Assembly: GCA_964462635.1 (NCBI GenBank) | Contig: CAYWYJ010000144.1 | Span: forward strand, 1 to 9,111 | Reading direction: 5' to 3' | Origin: JBFMAI01 sp964462635 | Lineage (GTDB): Bacteria > Planctomycetota > Phycisphaerae > UBA1845 > Fen-1342 | DNA: 9,111 nt | Part shown: piece by piece, positions 6,089 to 9,111 of the stretch | Position numbering within the stretch: the first letter of the stretch is position 1 | Layout: each line of letters begins with the position of its first letter | Program-made: the position numbers and the translations under genes | The notes under the pieces: model-generated | The model's input: the letters and a program-made list of their open reading frames with translations, nothing else | What the model was told of the DNA's origin: nothing | Database searches by the model: none

Positions 6089-6964
6089 ATGCTAGCTGCG
6101 ATGCCGCAAGTGGTGCAAGTCGCCGACACGGTCCTGCTGACGCTGGGGACGGCCGCGCTGCTGGGCGTGCTCGGGGCAGCGCTGCGCCGCGGCACGTGGC
6201 GCGACCCGCTGGCCGGCGTGCCAGTGCCGATCGGCGGCCCGCCCTTCCTCGGCGTCGTGGCCGTCATGGCCGCCTTCATCGCGGTTCAGTACCTCGCCGT
6301 CAGCCTGCTCGCCGGTGCCGCGACCGCGGACGACCCGGCACCCGGGTCCAACGCCTGGCACCGGCACCATCTGGCCGGCAACGCCGCCGCCGTCGTCATG
6401 ATCGGGCTGATGGCCGCCGCCCTGGCTGCGGCCCGCACTCCCGCCGACGGCCCGTCAGTCGGCATCGGCGGCGGCCTGCTCGCGGCGGTGGCGGGGTGGC
6501 TGATCGTGCTGCCGGTCAGCACGGTGCAGGCCGAAATGGGACGCATCATCTGGGAGTGGCTGCACCCGCAACAGGCCCCGCCGGTCCACGTCGTCCTTCA
6601 AGCCCTCTCCCGCAGCGAGTGGGGGCCCTGGGGCACGGTTCAGCTTGTGCTCGGGGCCGTCCTTGTCGCCCCACTGACCGAAGAGCTGTTCTTCCGCGGC
6701 GTCCTGCTCGGGGCCGTCTGCCACCACTTCGGCCGGGCCTGGCCCGCCGTCGTGGCCACGGCCGTGGCGTTCGGACTGGCCCACGCCCAGCCGCAGGACA
6801 TCCTCCCGCTCATCAGCCTCGGCCTGGTGCTGGGCTATCTGCGACTGCGGTGCCGGGCCCTATGGCCCTGCATTCTGCTGCACGTCCTGTTCAACGCCCG
6901 CACGATGGCCTTCGTGCTGCTCGCGCCGGAGTTGCTCGAACCGGTCCCCGCCGGCGGGTCTTGA
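6089..6964 (+). CDS. CPBP-family intramembrane glutamic endopeptidase (CAAX/Abi type)
   Basis: A 291-residue multi-pass membrane protein with about eight hydrophobic segments (roughly 10-31, 53-76, 98-116, 127-148, 184-210, 217-232, 237-254, 258-282). All three hallmark motifs of the CPBP/Rce1 family are intact in the C-terminal half: EELFFR (E198, E199, R203), FGLAH (F228, H232) and HVLFN (H265, N269). These form the active site buried in the membrane. Bacterial members include bacteriocin self-immunity and membrane-anchor processing proteins; eukaryotic Rce1 trims prenylated CAAX proteins. The substrate here is unknown. The start is uncertain: ATG 6089 is chosen, ATG 6101 in the same frame removes four residues, and neither has a clear ribosome binding site. 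The reading frame stays open far upstream of this start, but that part is the shadow of the TrpC-like gene on the other strand. guaB starts 30 bases downstream, apparently from its own promoter. Confidence 0.87.
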   Translation: MLAAMPQVVQVADTVLLTLGTAALLGVLGAALRRGTWRDPLAGVPVPIGGPPFLGVVAVMAAFIAVQYLAVSLLAGAATADDPAPGSNAWHRHHLAGNAAAVVMIGLMAAALAAARTPADGPSVGIGGGLLAAVAGWLIVLPVSTVQAEMGRIIWEWLHPQQAPPVHVVLQALSRSEWGPWGTVQLVLGAVLVAPLTEELFFRGVLLGAVCHHFGRAWPAVVATAVAFGLAHAQPQDILPLISLGLVLGYLRLRCRALWPCILLHVLFNARTMAFVLLAPELLEPVPAGGS

Positions 6965-6988
6965 CGGCCTGTCCGCCGATCGTATCCT
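6961..6988 (+). promoter_or_regulatory. Sigma-70-like promoter of guaB, predicting a leaderless mRNA
   Basis: TTGACG (6961-6966, five of six consensus bases) and TATCCT (6983-6988, four of six) are separated by 16 bases. The -35 box overlaps the stop codon of the upstream protease gene. The -10 ends only 6 bases before the guaB ATG at 6995, so transcription should start at or within a base of the ATG. No Shine-Dalgarno sequence lies before the ATG, which fits leaderless translation. Confidence 0.55.
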
Positions 6989-6994
6989 CTCACT

Positions 6995-8441
<1,447 letters not shown>

Positions 8442-8470
<29 letters not shown>

Positions 8471-9056
8471 CGGGCTGCGACCGCTGGGCCGGTGGAGCAC
8501 CGCGGCTGTCGTGCTGCTGACGCTCGGCCTCCTGGCCGGCTGTGCCCACGTCCCCAACCACTTCCGCGAGGACGGGCCGTCGGCGACGGCGACCTGGGAT
8601 TCGCCCACCGTGGCCGACCTGCGGGCCCGTTTCCAACCGGCGCCGCTGCGCGAGCGCGGCTGGCCCGCGACTACCGTCGCCGCCGAAAGCGGCGCCGTCG
8701 TCCACTGGCCGCTGTACTTCGAGGACCCGTTCGAGGACAAGGGCCACGGCCGCACCGACGCCACCGACCCGCACAATGTGTATCGCGGCGGCTGGGAGGA
8801 TTACGTCGCGCTGCCGTACAGCTTTGCCCGCTTCACCGCGAATTGGCTCATGCTGCCGGTCAGCGCGATTGTCACGCCGCCGTGGACGCTCATGGAGAGC
8901 GACGGGCAGTTGAGCCGGCAGATCCTCGGCTACGATCACGACGCCGTGCCGATCGTCCCGTGGCCCGGGTTCGGTCCGTCGCCGCGCGACGTGCCTGCGT
9001 CGCCAGAACCCAGGACCCCGCCGCCACAGATCGAATCCACCGTCGCGGCCCGCTAA
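8442..9056 (+). CDS. Lipoprotein of unknown function
   Basis: A 204-residue protein whose first part is a lipoprotein signal: basic start (MRSTIRPRSSGLRPLGR), hydrophobic STAAVVLLTLGL, and the lipobox LAGC (31-34), so C34 would be lipid-modified after cleavage and the protein held in a membrane facing the periplasm. The mature part has a conserved-looking block (about 108-165) rich in aromatics (NVYRGGWEDYVALPYSF, WLMLP, PPWTLMES), followed by LGYDHD and a proline-rich tail (177-197). I do not recognise the family. The start ATG 8442 lies inside guaB; no other in-frame start codon preserves the signal peptide, so the 29-base overlap is likely real and suggests translational coupling. Functional linkage to guanine synthesis is not implied by the sequence. 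Confidence 0.8.
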
Positions 9057-9084
9057 GTAGGTATTCAGGATCATGGGGCGCCAA

Positions 9085-9111
9085 CCGGGAGGGCGAGCCT
9101 CCCGGCGAGCC
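9085..9111. repeat. Palindromic repeat candidate cut by the window edge
   Basis: CCGGGAGG (9085-9092) pairs perfectly with CCTCCCGG (9098-9105) around a GCGAG loop, and GCGAGCC occurs twice (9093-9099 and 9105-9111). GGGAGGGCGAGCCTCCCG-type sequences resemble a repeat common between genes in GC-rich bacteria (recollection, not checked). It starts 28 bases after the lipoprotein stop and may continue beyond the window; it could also work as a 3'-end hairpin for the guaB-lipoprotein transcript. Confidence 0.55.

Overview
The window is GC-rich DNA from a bacterial chromosome. It fits a planctomycete or a relative (Planctomycetota). This rests on the secreted VIT/von Willebrand protein, the scattered genes of central metabolism, a lipoprotein I do not recognise, and short GC-rich palindromes of the kind dispersed through such genomes. 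The assignment is an inference; there is no rRNA or other marker gene here. No tRNA, CRISPR array, insertion sequence or phage gene was seen.

Left part (1-2552, all + strand): the last 31 residues of thioredoxin reductase, then a tightly coupled two-gene cassette. The first gene is an OLD/ABC-type AAA ATPase. The second overlaps its stop codon (ATGA) and encodes a 215-residue protein with a TOPRIM-like set of acidic motifs. An ATPase coupled to a small TOPRIM-like partner is the architecture of several anti-phage systems (PARIS AriA/AriB, RloA/RloB, Gabija as a related pair), so this is the best candidate for an undescribed defence module. A GNAT acetyltransferase follows. Positions 2553-2896 hold no credible gene but contain two palindromic repeat candidates.

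Middle part (2897-6010): a secreted VIT + VWA protein with an intact metal-binding MIDAS site (+) converges on a TrpC-like gene (-), with a 15-bp perfect-stem hairpin between them. The TrpC-like protein keeps the length and barrel pattern of indole-3-glycerol phosphate synthase but has lost almost every catalytic residue. It looks like a pseudoenzyme or a repurposed paralogue. It stands apart from any other trp gene visible here.

Right part (6089-9111, all + strand): a CPBP-family (CAAX/Abi) membrane protease divergent from the TrpC-like gene, then guaB (IMP dehydrogenase, complete with both CBS domains and the catalytic cysteine), then a small lipoprotein of unknown function overlapping guaB by 29 bases. 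guaB has no ribosome binding site; a good sigma-70-like promoter sits so close to its ATG that the mRNA is probably leaderless. The window ends inside another palindromic repeat candidate.
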